Positions 62,667-64,000 of a stretch of 64,000 bases of DNA are shown piece by piece. Source of the DNA: Undibacterium paludis (GTDB lineage: Bacteria; Pseudomonadota; Gammaproteobacteria; Burkholderiales; Burkholderiaceae_D). The position numbers and the translations under genes are program-made. The stretch covers positions 1-64,000 of the forward strand of contig NZ_JAKZHX010000013.1 in assembly GCF_022568815.1 (NCBI RefSeq), given 5' to 3'. The notes below the pieces were generated by a model. The model did no database searches, had not been told where the DNA came from, and was given only the letters and a program-made list of their open reading frames with translations. Position 1 is the first letter of the stretch. Every line of letters starts with the position of its first letter.

Positions 62667-63815
62667 TCAGCCACCAATATACGACATTTCAATTTTCCTG
62701 CGCTGACTTAGATCAGTACTCTTGCTACGTAATTCAGAATAACGATCACTGCGACCTTGCCAGATTTGCGAGATCACATTGGCGATTGCCAGATCATCAT
62801 GCTGTTGCCTGCTTCGCAGGAGGGCGCGCAAATCGTGACCATGTGAGGCAAACAGGCAGGTGTACAGTTTGCCTTCGGTAGATAATCTGGCTCTGCTGCA
62901 ATCACTGCAAAAAGCCTGGGTGACGCTGGAAATGACGCCAAGCTCCCCGCTGCCATCGGCATGGCGCCAGCGACTGGCAGTCTCGCCGGTGTAGTTTGCG
63001 TCAATGGCCTGCAAGGGCATGCCGGCATCCTGTATGCGCTGTATGACTTCTGCGGATGGCAGGACTTCGTCAAGTTTCCAGCCATTTGATGCACCTACGT
63101 CCATATATTCAATAAAGCGCAGGATAGCCTGTCTGTCCTTGAAATAACGCGCCATGGGAATGATTTCCTGGTCATTCAATCCGGCTTTTACCACCATATT
63201 GACTTTCACCGGCCCCAGGCCCGCTGCTTCTGCCGCATCTATGCCTTTGAGTACTTCGTTGACGGAAAAATCCACGTCATTCATGCGCTTGAAGATGGTA
63301 TCGTCAAGTGCATCCAGTGACACGGTCACGCGTGTCAGTCCTGCATCTTTAAGACTCTGTGCCTTGCGTGCAAGTAATGATCCATTGGTTGTCAGGGTCA
63401 GGTCCAGTGGCTGGCCATCTGTGGTCCGGAGTTTTGCCAGCATTTCTATTAGGCGTTCCAGATGCTTGCGTAATAGCGGCTCCCCACCTGTCAGGCGGAT
63501 TTTTCTGACTCCGTGAGCAACAAAAATGCTGCTGATGCGAGCAATTTCTTCAAAGCTGAGCAGGGAATCATGAGGCAGATATCGGTAGTCTTTGTCAAAG
63601 ACTTCCTTTGGCATGCAATATATGCAACGAAAATTGCAGCGATCTGTGACCGAGACGCGCAAGTCGTGCAGAGGCCGCCCAAGAGCATCCCGCAGTTCGC
63701 CATCTGGAGTAGTCAGGACCTCGGGGATGGACAAGCTTGGTTGCGAGGGGCTGATTTCTTTAAGCGGAATGAATTTTTCCGTCATGATGCTGATGCTCGA
63801 TTGTGTGCTTAACAT
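62667..63815 (-). CDS. moaA: GTP 3',8-cyclase MoaA (radical SAM)
   Basis: First step of molybdenum cofactor synthesis. The 382-residue protein has the radical-SAM triad in CNFRCIYC, the SAM-binding [11 protein letters not shown], and the C-terminal second cluster [19 protein letters not shown]. It ends in the conserved Gly-Gly needed by the MoaA tail. The start could be 63815 or the ATG at 63785 (MTEKFIPL); neither has a clear ribosome site. First of the moaA-mobA-moeA group. Confidence 0.96.
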   Translation of the reverse strand: MLSTQSSISIMTEKFIPLKEISPSQPSLSIPEVLTTPDGELRDALGRPLHDLRVSVTDRCNFRCIYCMPKEVFDKDYRYLPHDSLLSFEEIARISSIFVAHGVRKIRLTGGEPLLRKHLERLIEMLAKLRTTDGQPLDLTLTTNGSLLARKAQSLKDAGLTRVTVSLDALDDTIFKRMNDVDFSVNEVLKGIDAAEAAGLGPVKVNMVVKAGLNDQEIIPMARYFKDRQAILRFIEYMDVGASNGWKLDEVLPSAEVIQRIQDAGMPLQAIDANYTGETASRWRHADGSGELGVISSVTQAFCSDCSRARLSTEGKLYTCLFASHGHDLRALLRSRQQHDDLAIANVISQIWQGRSDRYSELRSKSTDLSQRRKIEMSYIGG

Positions 63816-63865
63816 TGAACAATAGCATGACTTGAAAACCTGCGTATCCGCAGTGTTTCATGATA

Positions 63866-64000
63866 TCAATGAAATAAGGATAGGCCGTAGGCAGCCAGCG
63901 CACAAGCTGCCAATAATTTGATTGTCGATACCTGGTACCTGAATGTGGCAACACTTGCCGTTACAGTAATGCCTACTGCAAACAGGTCAATTTGCGTACC
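63866..64000 (-). CDS. C-terminal end of a membrane protein (partial, runs off the right edge)
   Basis: 44 codons followed by a stop are visible. The translation is strongly hydrophobic (GTQIDLFAVGITVTASVATF ... LLAACALAAYGLSLFH) with two membrane-helix-like stretches. It resembles the C-terminus of chromate-transporter (ChrA)-type proteins, but too little is visible to be sure. It would lie 50 bases upstream of moaA on the same strand. Confidence 0.4.
   Translation of the reverse strand, partial: GTQIDLFAVGITVTASVATFRYQVSTIKLLAACALAAYGLSLFH

Noticed and set aside
63760..63954. Minus-strand open frame of 64 codons at the moaA 5' end
   Set aside because: It overlaps both moaA and the hydrophobic C-terminal frame ending at 63866. 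Its composition is not protein-like.

Overview
The window is a gene-dense, moderate-GC stretch of a betaproteobacterial chromosome, most likely Burkholderiales, family Oxalobacteraceae (Undibacterium/Herbaspirillum/Janthinobacterium-like). This rests on the nth-rsxB pair, an intracellular polyhydroxybutyrate depolymerase, the beta-type argA and hrpA, and an aerobic gene content. It is an inference from protein character, not a database match. No phage, CRISPR, rRNA or tRNA was recognised. The only stable RNA seen is the 4.5S signal recognition particle RNA (ffs). Mobile DNA is limited to one complete IS5-family element (34939-36129, TTAG target duplication) and the right end of a diverged relative at the left edge (1-148).

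Layout. 1-3 kb: IS remnant, then nth, rsxB and phaZ on the minus strand. 3.3-8.9 kb: a 1441-residue TPR/PAS hybrid histidine kinase followed by an HD-GYP response regulator, probably one signalling unit ending in c-di-GMP hydrolysis. 9-19 kb: a ferredoxin and its likely reductase, a 2-hydroxyacid dehydrogenase, acyl-CoA-binding protein, a SEC-C protein, srkA, rpiA, yggX, argA, and a tandem pair of lipoproteins with a transglutaminase-like triad plus TPRs. 19.5-29.5 kb: hrpA, a DMT transporter, a hemerythrin protein, and two exported peptidases (S46 and M3). 29.9-34.4 kb: an ABC-permease/M1-aminopeptidase fusion with its ATPase. 34.6-36.1 kb: ffs and the IS5 element. 36.2-48.9 kb: hydrolases, a MerR-regulated MFS pump, Hsp33, gamma carbonic anhydrase, DUF455 and DUF2807 proteins, an acyl-CoA synthetase, and a PLP sulfhydrylase-type enzyme. 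49-54 kb: a YbbP-type permease, a YfcF-type GST, a truncated haemoglobin and rmuC. 54.2-55.8 kb: soxR divergent from a questin-oxidase-family gene. 55.8-59.2 kb: a porin / small periplasmic binding protein / diguanylate cyclase operon. 59.2-64 kb: a ComEA-like protein, a cyclophilin lipoprotein, the moaA-mobA-moeA molybdenum cofactor genes, and the C-terminal tail of a membrane protein.

The most interesting candidates are: (i) soxR facing a questin-oxidase-family gene across a 19-bp-spaced MerR-type promoter, which suggests redox-controlled oxidation of quinone-like compounds; (ii) the porin/binding-protein/diguanylate-cyclase operon, which looks like an envelope sensing module; (iii) a repeated palindromic block after each TPR lipoprotein gene whose arms differ between copies yet stay complementary; (iv) a MerR regulator with two TipAS-like domains in tandem controlling a pump; (v) the ABC/M1 fusion. 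Stress, redox and envelope functions recur through the window (srkA, yggX, hslO, soxR, GST, hemerythrin, truncated haemoglobin).
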